Positions 24,863-33,169 of a stretch of 39,540 nt of DNA are shown here, piece after piece. The first letter of the stretch is position 1. Each line of letters opens with the position of its first letter. This stretch comes from an uncultured Lachnospiraceae bacterium (lineage in GTDB: Bacteria; Bacillota; Clostridia; Lachnospirales; Lachnospiraceae), in NCBI GenBank assembly GCA_947588845.1, contig CANQAR010000031.1, positions 1-39,540 on the forward strand. The letters are read 5' to 3'. Under the pieces are notes generated by a model. It was not told the origin of the DNA, made no database searches, and saw nothing but the letters and a program-made list of their open reading frames with translations. The translations under genes were made by a program, and so were the position numbers.

Positions 24863-25510
24863 TTACCGTCGTTTCAGCTTCCCCCATACTTTTTTCATCA
24901 GACCTTTTTTCATATCTTTTCCTGCCAGTATGGAAAACTGCATTTCATCTCCTGTTATCTGTGAACCCATAAGGTTTTCTATAAACTCAAAATACCCATT
25001 TGATCCTGCCTGTTTTTCCCAGATGTCTATGGACTCTTTAATTCTTAACAGGCACATAACCGGTTCTTTATAATATTCGTGGAGTTTTTCCGGATCGGTC
25101 TGGTCCCCGAGAATCTTTCTGATATCCTCGTTTGTAAAGGGATCAAACGCCATTAACAATGCCTGTTCCAGTTTCGCGGTATCTTCATCACGGAAATTTT
25201 CCACATCATAGTTCTCCCCCGTACACCGGTTTTTTATATCAAAGAGCACGAGCGCAATTGCCTCCCGCAAACGGCGGCTGTTTGATTTCGGGTTCGCCCG
25301 ATGTATCTTCAATGCGTTGCCTTCCATTGGGAAAAGCATCATTTCATGGCCTTCCTCTTCTCCTTTTTTAATCTTTCCAAACTCTTTCTCCATCTGGGAA
25401 TAAATTTTCTCAAACTGATACCTCTGCATTTTCTGGTTACTCCTTCCTGTCTCTTGTAATAATTTCTGTTTTCTCCGCTCCTGTTCTTTGGTGTATGTGG
25501 TTCCCTTCAT
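24863..25510 (-). CDS. Unrecognised 215-residue protein, fourth gene of the SMC-like operon
   Basis: I do not recognise this protein. It is soluble, highly charged and probably mostly helical. Residues 1-55 are rich in Lys, Glu and Gln; a central part (about 78-180) reads like a helical bundle (LREAIALVLFDIKNRC, LEQALLMAFDPF, YKEPVMCLLRIKESIDIW); the C-terminus is strongly basic (KKGLMKKVWGKLKRR). It has none of the Toprim or DUF2220 features expected of a JetD/MksG nuclease and is about half that size. The ATG at 25510 lies 10 bp after the jetC-type stop codon and has no good RBS, suggesting translational coupling. An internal ATG at 25429 with GGAG ten bases upstream is an alternative start. 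Confidence 0.7.
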   Translation of the reverse strand: MKGTTYTKEQERRKQKLLQETGRSNQKMQRYQFEKIYSQMEKEFGKIKKGEEEGHEMMLFPMEGNALKIHRANPKSNSRRLREAIALVLFDIKNRCTGENYDVENFRDEDTAKLEQALLMAFDPFTNEDIRKILGDQTDPEKLHEYYKEPVMCLLRIKESIDIWEKQAGSNGYFEFIENLMGSQITGDEMQFSILAGKDMKKGLMKKVWGKLKRR

Positions 25511-25520
25511 TCAATGATCA

Positions 25521-28500
25521 TTAAGCATTTCGACTCCCAATCCCCCCTTTCACCAGCCCTTCCACCGCGTTCGTGTACCGGCCGGTCATCACAAGGCTCA
25601 CCGTCGACTGGATAAACGAGCCGATGCTGCTGATCTTCTCCGGCGGGGCGGCGTAAATCACCTGAAACTGATTTTCTTCCAGATATTTGACCATCTGTTC
25701 GATGCGCTCCCGTGAGAGCGCGGAGAACGCCTCGTCGATAAACGCCAGCCGCGCGCAGCAGACGTTTCTCGGATAGCACTGCAGCAGGCTGGCCGCCAGA
25801 ATGATAAAATACGGCGTCTGTTTTTCCCCGTTGCTTGCCGACCCCTGTTTCTTCGAGAGATCCGCCACCACCTCGTCGCTGCCTTGACGGCTCACGATCT
25901 CCATGTCATAGGAAAAGTATTTGCGGTAATCTGTGTACTGCGACTCATCTTCTTCATCGAGAATCATCGCCATGAATTCCTGGATATCGTGCTCCATCTC
26001 CTCGTCATCCCGCGCGGAATTCATATAGACTTCCGGCGAATTCATGTAATTCTCCAGCTTTCTGCATATATTGAAAAAGACAGCGCGGTCCGTTTTCTCT
26101 TTCATGATAAACTTATAGGTGTCATTCCCGAACGGAATCTGCTTCAGTTCCCGGTTGATTGAGTCAATCTCCGCCCTCGCTTCGCGGATCGTCTCATTAA
26201 TTTCCGCGACAAAGTCATTCATAAACGCGCTTTCCAGCTTCACCGCCTGCTCCTTAAGCTGCTGGTGCGCCTCCTCAATCCTGATGTTGGCAATATCCCG
26301 GTACTGTTCCCGGTAAAACGGGATATAGGCGACACCTCTCCTGCTCATATCCAGATCCGCCAGTCTGCAGTACTCAAGCTGTACGCTCTCGAGCTGACTC
26401 ACACACTCAGACAGATCACTGCGCTGCTTCGCCACTGTCTTCTGTGTGATCACCTGCCGGGAACCTCTCTTCTCCTTCAACTTCTCATACTCTTCAATCA
26501 TCGGCCTTTTCAGATCCATGTGCTCCCGGCATTTCTCCTCATACTCTTCCCGCAGCATGCGGATATTGTCCGAAAGCGCTTTTCTCGCCTCTTCCTGGGA
26601 AGACATTTCGGATCTGCATTTCCCGATATCTCCCACAACCGCATCCCGCTGTTCTTTTACCTGCTCATATTCCCTGCGGGCATTCTCCCTCTCCTGAAAA
26701 ATCGTCATAAAGTCCGGATTTTCCCGGATCTCTCTGATATTTTCCCGGACATTTTCCCGCTTTTGCCGTGCCTGGGCAAGATGCGTCCCCGCGAGAAAAT
26801 CATAATTCTCCTGCCGCCAGTCGATCGCTGCAATTTCTTTCCTCCAGCGACGGTTCTGATCCATTTTCCTTCGGTTCAGGTCACGCTCTGCCGCCAGTTT
26901 TCCCCGCTCCTGCTCCGCTTTCTCCAGCTGACGTCTGACGGCGTCCGTTCCAAGGCAGAACTCCGTCTTTTCAATATCCATACAGGCCGCGGCGTAACCT
27001 TTCGCCAGCATTCCATTCTGCATCAGCCCGCCTTTTGGATATTCGTGCAGTTCCTCCAGGGTATCACACAGATGAATCCCGTTCAGCAGATAATTTGCGT
27101 ATCTCCTCGCGAAAACATTCGGGATATCAAGAACCGCGGCCGCGGAGCCTTCTGTGATCTCCGTATCGGGAAGCTTATCCGTAATGACGACATTCACTTT
27201 ATATATCTTATGTTTCATCAGAATTTTCATCGCTCTGTGACAGTATTTTCCGTCCACAATGAGAAAATACCGCTTCCTGCCAAGAAATGTCTCGATGGCC
27301 GCGCGCCATCCGGCATCTGTGATCCCGCGCACCAGTTCTGCAAATACCCGCACCTCTGCATGGATCCCCTGCCGCTCCAATTCCTCGCTGATCACCTGTT
27401 TCGCGCGCTGTACTTCCCCGGGAAATACCAGACGGTTCGCTTTCAGGGCCCGGATCCGCTCATCCAGTTTCTCAATCTGATGTTCCAGATCCCTGACAGC
27501 ATCCCTGAAATGAACTCCATCGGCTTCCAGAATCTCGTCCTGCTGCCGCACCATGGACGCAAGTCGAAGAAATGTCCCGACCTTTTCATCCTGGTTGTCC
27601 GTCTCAGACGCAAGTTCTCCGAGAAGCTTCCGGTCTTCCTCCGAAACGGAAAGAAATTCCTTCATCCACCGCATCATCTCCGCAATCTGCAGCTGAAGCC
27701 CGATCACCTTCGCCAGGCGGCTCTCATATTTCTCCACATCCCGGTCAAGCTCCGCCTCCTGTCTTTCAAGCGCATGCAGACTCTCTGTCATACCGCGGAA
27801 GATATCATTGTTCTCCGCGATCCGGTAACGTTCTCCTGCCGCTTCATACTTCGCGTCAAGCTCCGCGCGCCTGTCCTCCAGCGTCTTCTGTCTGTGCTTT
27901 AAAGTCTCGATCTTCAGCTGAAAGCCTTCCTCCTGCACCTCCTTCTCCTGAAGTTCCTGATAACAGAGCATCAGTTCCCGGATATGAAAACTACGCAGTT
28001 TGTTCTCATATTCCGTACTTTTCTTTTCAACCTCCTCCAGCTTCGCGCGGCTGCTTTTCAGATTGTCATAGATCGCCCGGATCCGCTCAAACTGACTTCT
28101 CTGCTCGCGCAGTTCTTTCAGCGACTCGACAGGCCCCGGTTCCAGCACACATTCCTGAATAAACTGATCAATGTTATTCTCCGGATTGAACGCCATCATC
28201 TTGACAAGCTTGGAGCGGTATTTCGCGGCGTTGCAGCGCAGTCCCAGCGCGCGCAGCAGCTGTTCCACGCCGCGGTCTCTGCCCAGAAACTCTGCAGATT
28301 TCAGAACTCTTCCGTTCACGGAAAGTCCGCTGCGCGGGGTAATCTTCAGGATCCCTCCTTCTTCCCGGACAAAATTCATGTCCTCGATCCCGGCATCCCG
28401 GCAGATAAACCAGCTCCCCTTCTGAGAAGTCTCATTTGCCGACTCGATACAGACACCGACGACAAGGCTGGACTGCTCGACCGGCGACCAGAACTCCATC

Positions 28501-28802
28501 GCAATGTAGCTGACCACCTCGCCGGTCCGAAGATAACGCTTGTCCCCATTGCTTCTCGTGTCGCCGCGGACATACGCGAGCACCGTCCGGTCACGGTCCT
28601 TCGCCGCCTTGTTAAACTGCGTGTTGCCGGTCAGAAGATAAGTCATCGCGTCCAAAATCGTCGATTTTCCGCTGCCGTTGACCCCTGTAAACAGTGTGGA
28701 CCCTTCCAGACGGATACAGATATTCTGAAACCTTGACCACTGCACTAAAAGCAGCTTCGTCGCCGTTTTGCGGTTAATCTGCCGGTTCATCTGTCTGTTC
28801 AT
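25521..28802 (-). CDS. SMC/MukB-like ATPase, JetC/MksB type
   Basis: 1093 residues from the ATG at 28802 (GGGGGAGG six bases before). Walker A GVNGSGKST lies at 40-48. Long coiled coils run at about 230-480 and 650-960 around a hinge-like globular segment (about 490-640). The C-terminal head has the signature SNGEKQTP (about 990) and Walker B LAFIDEAFSALSRERIEQM (about 1019-1037). This is the MukB/MksB/JetC layout: the protein dimerises and extrudes DNA loops with the kleisin and KITE-type partners encoded upstream. In Wadjet it recognises and helps cleave plasmid DNA with JetD; no JetD is seen here. It overlaps the JetB-type gene by 29 bp. Confidence 0.88.
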   Translation of the reverse strand: MNRQMNRQINRKTATKLLLVQWSRFQNICIRLEGSTLFTGVNGSGKSTILDAMTYLLTGNTQFNKAAKDRDRTVLAYVRGDTRSNGDKRYLRTGEVVSYIAMEFWSPVEQSSLVVGVCIESANETSQKGSWFICRDAGIEDMNFVREEGGILKITPRSGLSVNGRVLKSAEFLGRDRGVEQLLRALGLRCNAAKYRSKLVKMMAFNPENNIDQFIQECVLEPGPVESLKELREQRSQFERIRAIYDNLKSSRAKLEEVEKKSTEYENKLRSFHIRELMLCYQELQEKEVQEEGFQLKIETLKHRQKTLEDRRAELDAKYEAAGERYRIAENNDIFRGMTESLHALERQEAELDRDVEKYESRLAKVIGLQLQIAEMMRWMKEFLSVSEEDRKLLGELASETDNQDEKVGTFLRLASMVRQQDEILEADGVHFRDAVRDLEHQIEKLDERIRALKANRLVFPGEVQRAKQVISEELERQGIHAEVRVFAELVRGITDAGWRAAIETFLGRKRYFLIVDGKYCHRAMKILMKHKIYKVNVVITDKLPDTEITEGSAAAVLDIPNVFARRYANYLLNGIHLCDTLEELHEYPKGGLMQNGMLAKGYAAACMDIEKTEFCLGTDAVRRQLEKAEQERGKLAAERDLNRRKMDQNRRWRKEIAAIDWRQENYDFLAGTHLAQARQKRENVRENIREIRENPDFMTIFQERENARREYEQVKEQRDAVVGDIGKCRSEMSSQEEARKALSDNIRMLREEYEEKCREHMDLKRPMIEEYEKLKEKRGSRQVITQKTVAKQRSDLSECVSQLESVQLEYCRLADLDMSRRGVAYIPFYREQYRDIANIRIEEAHQQLKEQAVKLESAFMNDFVAEINETIREARAEIDSINRELKQIPFGNDTYKFIMKEKTDRAVFFNICRKLENYMNSPEVYMNSARDDEEMEHDIQEFMAMILDEEDESQYTDYRKYFSYDMEIVSRQGSDEVVADLSKKQGSASNGEKQTPYFIILAASLLQCYPRNVCCARLAFIDEAFSALSRERIEQMVKYLEENQFQVIYAAPPEKISSIGSFIQSTVSLVMTGRYTNAVEGLVKGGIGSRNA

Positions 28803-29454
28803 CTGATTCCTCCCCCTCATCAGTCGGATCCCCGCCGTCCTCGTCTGGTTCCTCCCACATTCGCTTTGCCGTCACGCTGACAAAACGGTCAAATTCAGCC
28901 GGGTCAAGCGCAAACTGCAGAGACGGGTACAGCAGAATCCGGCAGTCTTCCTCCCCGATTCTCCCCTTTACATCGACCAGGCTGAATCTTGAGAAAAGCG
29001 CCAGGGCGCCGCTCACCGTGCTCTTATCGATCTGATCCCGGATTCCGTATTTCTCCAGCTCAAACCGCAGTTCCGTAACCGAAATGCTCACTGTCCTGGA
29101 TAAGTTTCCCTCCCGCAGCCTGTCCGCATACAATGTCCAGAGACAGCAGAGCAGGATGCTCTCCGCCTTTTTGAGCACGTAATGATTGATCTGCATCCGG
29201 CCGTTCTCACTTGCTTCCCGGCAGTTGCGCAGCATGACCACGCCGTTGTCGCGGTCCACAGAAATGTCAAACCCGATATATTTAAAATAAAGGGAAAACA
29301 CATCAGGGTTCCTGGAAATAAAATAATAAGCCCGTTTGCTGTCCTCATCTTTGTCTCTCACAATAAACGTTGATTTCAGCAGCCTGCGGCAGGCCTTCTG
29401 GAACAGATCCCGCTCCGACGATGTGTATAGTTCCCATATTTCTTCCATTCCCAT
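28774..29454 (-). CDS. JetB/MksE-like winged-helix subunit (DUF6063-like)
   Basis: 226 residues from the ATG at 29454, eight bases after AGGAGG. The body looks like a two-winged-helix (KITE) protein of the MukE/MksE/JetB kind: KACRRLLKSTFIVRDKDEDSKRAYYFI and later ELRFELEKYGIRDQIDKSTVSGALALFSRFSLV. Such subunits bind the kleisin and regulate the SMC heads. The last 26 residues are almost all acidic or polar (EEPDEDGGDPTDEGEES...), and their codons overlap the start of the JetC-type gene. The DUF number is from memory and should be checked. Its place between JetA- and JetC-type genes supports the call. Confidence 0.75.
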   Translation of the reverse strand: MGMEEIWELYTSSERDLFQKACRRLLKSTFIVRDKDEDSKRAYYFISRNPDVFSLYFKYIGFDISVDRDNGVVMLRNCREASENGRMQINHYVLKKAESILLCCLWTLYADRLREGNLSRTVSISVTELRFELEKYGIRDQIDKSTVSGALALFSRFSLVDVKGRIGEEDCRILLYPSLQFALDPAEFDRFVSVTAKRMWEEPDEDGGDPTDEGEESDEQTDEPAD

Positions 29455-29545
29455 AACTTCTTCCTCCTGTCACGACCGGCCTGGTCCAAAACGAACCAGA
29501 CAAGATGACCCTGTAAATCCCGTTTTCCTTCTGTCATAACGTCTT

Positions 29546-29593
29546 GATTTATAGGGAACGACAAAACGATTTTCGTTTTGCTCGTTCCCGGCG
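29546..29593. repeat. Intergenic repeat B hairpin inside the SMC-like operon
   Basis: GGGAACGA-CAAAACGA (29554-29569) pairs with TCGTTTTG-(C)-TCGTTCCC (29573-29589): 16 bp with one bulge and a TTT loop. The same hairpin lies at 33201-33236. It occupies the 189-bp gap between the JetA- and JetB-type genes. There is no proper U-run, so it is more likely a processing or stability element than a terminator. Confidence 0.7.
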
Positions 29594-29643
29594 GCATACA
29601 TGCAGACTGACTGTGATACCCTGCAGTACAATCCCCGGTTGTT

Positions 29644-31050
29644 TCAGATTTTTTTAATAATTTCAAATCTGCGCAGCAGCAGATTCTGCGTCTCAAGATA
29701 CCCGTCCAGTGCCCGCACCTCGTAGCCGTTTTCCTGTCCGTACGCCACAGCCGACAGCGCGCAGAGAAGATCTCTCCGGCTCTCCATCGGCAGCGCATCA
29801 CTCTCCAGCTTTCTTCCGGTTCCCAGCGCGTTCTCAAGATACTCTTTCATCTTCTCTTTGGAATAAGGATTGAACGCCTCTCTCTCCTGAGAAGCTTTTG
29901 CTTTCGCGATATCCTCCACCGTCATCTTCTCAATCTGCGCGGACGTCTCATTCTGCACCACCTGCTGCCTGCGCGGAAACCGGACAGAATCCGTGTCTAT
30001 AAATTCATGCGGTTCAAGCAGAAACAGACCGGCCGCCTCCGCGGGAAGCTCCTCCTTCCAGCCGATCTCGTCCATCTCTTCGGCTAGATAACGGATCGTC
30101 CGCTCGATGCTTCCGCGGATATTTAATTCCCGGTTCCGGAGAAATCTCGCCCTGCCGACCGCAATCTGCAGATAAACATTGATCTTATGCCGGATTTCCT
30201 GCATGATCTGGTCATAATCCTCCGTCAGAAAACGGCGCGTCGTCTGCAGCATCTCAAATACCTGATCCTCCGCCTCTTTTTTGCTCAGCCCTTCCTCCTC
30301 GGCACATCCTTTCACAAGCCGCTCAGACAGCCTGCCGTCACTTTGTATATCCATCAGCTTTCCCTTGATAAACGTCCGGTAGATATGGATATTCTGCTGT
30401 TTTGTCAGACGTGCGTATTCCCGCACAAAATTTCCCTCACAGTATTCAATAATGTTTTCTGTCAGACTCTCCAGCGTTTCCTCCCGTACCATCCGCTCGA
30501 TAATTTTTTTGATGAAGGTGGACAGCCGCTTCAAAGCCTTCGCCAGCATTTTCGCGTTGCGGTAGATATTTTTCAGCCCTTCAGCATAGGGATCCTGACT
30601 CCACTGTTCCCCACTGCGCAAAATGCTATAGATATTAAAAATATAACTGGAAAATTCCTCGCGCTCCGGCTGCCTGAGCTGCTCCAGAAACTCCGCCAGG
30701 CGGATTCCCTGCTCCGTCATAATGATATGTTTTTCATACGTGGCGTCGTCGCTGTCTTCCTCAAGCCATCCGATCTCCTTCGAACAGAATCTGCGGAGAA
30801 CGGCGCTGGCCATATCGCTGTAATTCTTCCTGTCTGTCAGCTCTTCTCCGAGTTCTTCCTCTGTCACATGGTTTTCCAGCAGGTAGACGGCAAGCGCATC
30901 GCGCAGCTGATTCCTCGCAATACGGTATGAGATCTCCCTGTCATACTGGTTATAGATGATCTGGAGACAGTCAGAATAGATACGGTTGCTGCTGCCGCTC
31001 GCAAGATTGTTAAAAAAACCGGACGGAATTATATCAAATAAATTTACCAT
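29644..31050 (-). CDS. JetA/MksF-like kleisin subunit (DUF5716-like)
   Basis: 468 residues. The opening MVNLFDIIPSGFFNNLASGSSNRIYSDCL and the long helical body (ERMVREETLESLTENIIEY, RTFIKGKLMDIQ, ...HKINVYLQIAVGRARFLRN) agree with what Clostridial genomes carry as JetA-family/DUF5716 proteins. In Wadjet and Mks complexes this subunit is the kleisin that bridges the two SMC heads and binds the KITE dimer. ATG at 31050 behind AGAGGAAAA. It is the first gene of the operon JetA-type, JetB-type, JetC-type, unknown 215-residue gene. Family assignment rests on recall of the N-terminal motif and gene order. Confidence 0.8.
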   Translation of the reverse strand: MVNLFDIIPSGFFNNLASGSSNRIYSDCLQIIYNQYDREISYRIARNQLRDALAVYLLENHVTEEELGEELTDRKNYSDMASAVLRRFCSKEIGWLEEDSDDATYEKHIIMTEQGIRLAEFLEQLRQPEREEFSSYIFNIYSILRSGEQWSQDPYAEGLKNIYRNAKMLAKALKRLSTFIKKIIERMVREETLESLTENIIEYCEGNFVREYARLTKQQNIHIYRTFIKGKLMDIQSDGRLSERLVKGCAEEEGLSKKEAEDQVFEMLQTTRRFLTEDYDQIMQEIRHKINVYLQIAVGRARFLRNRELNIRGSIERTIRYLAEEMDEIGWKEELPAEAAGLFLLEPHEFIDTDSVRFPRRQQVVQNETSAQIEKMTVEDIAKAKASQEREAFNPYSKEKMKEYLENALGTGRKLESDALPMESRRDLLCALSAVAYGQENGYEVRALDGYLETQNLLLRRFEIIKKI

Positions 31051-31197
31051 TCATTTTTCCTCTGCATGATACTGGAATCAAAAAATGCCGTACGGATTGT
31101 TCCGCGCTCTGCACGCCCGCAGTCCTGCCCGGCCTTTGGAACTCACAGGGGCCAAAAGACACCGGAACAGTCGGAGACGGCAGTGTTTCCCCGTAAC

Positions 31198-31203
31198 ATT
31201 ATA
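31198..31203 (-). promoter_or_regulatory. Possible -10 box of the SMC-like operon
   Basis: On the minus strand TATAAT (31203-31198) in the context TTTTGCTATAATG, about 150 nt before the JetA-type ATG. The best -35 candidate at 17-bp spacing (TTCCTT) is poor. Weak evidence. Confidence 0.35.
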
Positions 31204-31306
31204 GCAAAACAGGACAGAAAAAGGAAGAAAAACGCGCTCCGGCACAGGTAAAATTCCGCAGACTGTTTTTTATTTCATACATAAATGCATAAAACCAGAA
31301 AAAAGA

Positions 31307-31335
31307 TTGTCAAGTTTCAATTTATTTACTATAAT
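31307..31335 (+). promoter_or_regulatory. Promoter of the orphan 138-residue gene
   Basis: TTGTCA (31307-31312), 17-bp spacer, TATAAT (31330-31335). It diverges from the SMC-like operon. Confidence 0.8.
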
Positions 31336-31381
31336 CAGACTAATTTCAACACAATTTCGACATCATTTCAACTGGTTTTTA

Positions 31382-31406
31382 TTGTACCATTACTGCGGCG
31401 GTACAA
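31382..31406 (+). promoter_or_regulatory. Hairpin in the leader of the orphan gene
   Basis: TTGTACC (31382-31388) and GGTACAA (31400-31406) form a perfect 7-bp stem with an 11-nt loop, about 40 nt downstream of the predicted transcription start and 30 nt before the RBS. It could be an operator or RNA structure; no function can be assigned. Confidence 0.4.
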
Positions 31407-31452
31407 CAAATTCATCAATCTGCGGTCATTTTTTTACAAGGAGGGAAAATCT

Positions 31453-31869
31453 ATGGAATGGAAAGACAGATGTTTCAACGCACTCGACGCCAAAAAATTA
31501 TTTGATGATTCCGGGCACCGGACACGCTTCAAGGAACTGACGGACTGCTACGCGTCATATCCGTTCTTCACGCCAGGCCTCTGTAAATGCATGTATCTGT
31601 CGGCCATGGATGACGAACATTTCTGTGTCATGCTGGAGACGCTGACCGATCTTGCCCTCGGAAAGGACAAGACCACGGAAGAGATGCGGATCAAGGGAGA
31701 CGCACTCGTGGAAGAACAGACCACGGAGGAATACTACGTCTATCTTCTGTCGAACGCTTTTCTCGACGACGTTCCGTTCCATCTGGATGAAACTGTAAAA
31801 TTATCGCCCGCGTTTGACCACATTATCCGGCGCGCTCTGCTCGCGGCGGCTGTGATCGATTCCATCTGA
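31453..31869 (+). CDS. Conserved-looking hypothetical protein, 138 residues
   Basis: I do not recognise the family. The ATG at 31453 follows AAGGAGGG at ideal distance; the frame is open further upstream but without coding character. The product is soluble, mixed acidic, probably helical, with four Cys in the first half (CFNAL, TDCYASY, GLCKCMY) and one more at HFCVM. No membrane helix and no known motif is visible. It has a near-consensus promoter, a leader hairpin and a strong terminator, so it is a well-expressed single gene. It is divergent from the SMC-like operon, so a functional link is possible but unsupported. Confidence 0.8.
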   Translation: MEWKDRCFNALDAKKLFDDSGHRTRFKELTDCYASYPFFTPGLCKCMYLSAMDDEHFCVMLETLTDLALGKDKTTEEMRIKGDALVEEQTTEEYYVYLLSNAFLDDVPFHLDETVKLSPAFDHIIRRALLAAAVIDSI

Positions 31870-31995
31870 CAGCGCCTGTATACGGACATCCCGCGGCAGC
31901 TGCTGTGACCGGTGCGATAAACATTTCTGGATTTCTGCGGATCCATTTCCAGACTTTCACGCCAGCGGCACCACGGATAAAAAATTCACAGATTT

Positions 31996-32043
31996 CCCCG
32001 AAGACGGGGGCTTTATTCACCTCCGTCTTCGGGGGATTTTTTT
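31996..32043 (+). terminator. Intrinsic terminator of the orphan gene
   Basis: CCCCGAAGACGG (31996-32007) pairs perfectly with CCGTCTTCGGGG (32023-32034), followed by GATTTTTTT. The minus strand has no T-run, so it acts on plus-strand transcription. It lies about 125 nt after the stop codon. Confidence 0.85.
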
Positions 32044-32076
32044 GTGTCACAGGAAATTTCGCAGAGCAGTACTTTC

Positions 32077-33090
32077 TCAGGATCCTGAGATCGTACCTCC
32101 ATTTGGATGCAGCACCTGTCCCGTCATATAGGAAGCGTCCTCCGATGCCAGGAACACATAACACGGCGAAACCTCACAGGGCTGTCCTGCCCGCATCATC
32201 GGCACCTTCGACGTTTTGCATCCAAATGTGGTGACTTCTTCCGCGGAAAAGGAAGCCGGGATCAGCGGCGTCCAGATGGGCCCCGGAGCGACCGCGTTGA
32301 CCCGGATGCCCTGTTCCGCCAGCGACAGAGCCAGAGAGCGGGTGAGCGCCACGATCGCTCCCTTGGTCGCGCTGTAGTCGATCAGCTGTTTATTTCCTTC
32401 ATATGCCGTGACCGAAGTTGTATTGATGATCGAATCCCCCTCCTTCATATGCGGCAGCACCGCCTGTATCACATGGAAAAAAGAGATAATATTATTCTGA
32501 AACACCAGATCAAGCTGCTCCGGCGAAATATCCAGAATACTGTCCTGTACAAACTGAACCGCATGATTGTTCACAAGAATGTCAATCTTTCCGAAACATT
32601 CCAGCGTCCTGTCCACGCACTGCTGCACAAAACTCCGCTCCTTCAGATCTCCCTGCAGCAGCAGACATTTGCCGCCCATCTGAAGAATTTTCTCCTCTGT
32701 TTCCTTCGCGTCGCGCTCCTCATCGTAATAGACAAGCGCCACTTTTGCGCCTTCCCGCACAAAATCATAGGCGACAGAACGTCCAATTCCACTGTCCCCG
32801 CCCGTGATAAGCGCTGTTTTGTTCTCAAGCCGCCTTCGGCCTGCCGGACGTTCCGAGACCGGTCTCGGATTCATCACATACTCCAGCCCTGGCTGTCTGT
32901 CCTGATGCTGCGGCGGAAACACGACCGGACACAACTCATTTTCACTTTCCAGCACAGGCGGAACCGGCTGATTCATGCCTTTGCAGCCTTCCTCATTTTT
33001 TCTCCGCTCGCAGGAAGAGGGGCTGTTTCCGCACACATCTGTGTTCCCGCCTGCGTTTCCATTTATTCTGCCATATGGATAATTCTGCAT
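32077..33090 (-). CDS. Short-chain dehydrogenase/reductase, YhxC/YghA-like
   Basis: 337 residues from the ATG at 33090 behind AGGAGGT. Rossmann fold motif TGGDSGIGR (96-104), NNHAV (174-178), active-site Ser226, Tyr239 and Lys243 (YSATK). The PPQHQDRQPGLEYVMNPRP segment just before the Rossmann fold is a hallmark of the general-stress SDR group (YhdF, YhxC, YghA). Those proteins are NAD(P)-dependent with poorly known substrates. The first 50 residues are an extra segment with four Cys (at 20, 27, 36 and 54) not usual in the family; its role is unknown. The gene stands alone. A half-copy of the repeat B palindrome lies at 32045-32054. Confidence 0.88.
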   Translation of the reverse strand: MQNYPYGRINGNAGGNTDVCGNSPSSCERRKNEEGCKGMNQPVPPVLESENELCPVVFPPQHQDRQPGLEYVMNPRPVSERPAGRRRLENKTALITGGDSGIGRSVAYDFVREGAKVALVYYDEERDAKETEEKILQMGGKCLLLQGDLKERSFVQQCVDRTLECFGKIDILVNNHAVQFVQDSILDISPEQLDLVFQNNIISFFHVIQAVLPHMKEGDSIINTTSVTAYEGNKQLIDYSATKGAIVALTRSLALSLAEQGIRVNAVAPGPIWTPLIPASFSAEEVTTFGCKTSKVPMMRAGQPCEVSPCYVFLASEDASYMTGQVLHPNGGTISGS

Positions 33091-33169
33091 ATATACACCT
33101 CCTGCCGCTATCATATGCGCAGGAAGTGTTTTTTATACCTTAAAGCTGCCCAGTGGCAGGTCGTCTGCA

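Noticed and set aside
24863-25510. JetD/MksG nuclease in the fourth operon position
   Set aside because: The product is only 215 residues, lacks the Toprim-type acidic motifs and shows none of the DUF2220 landmarks.
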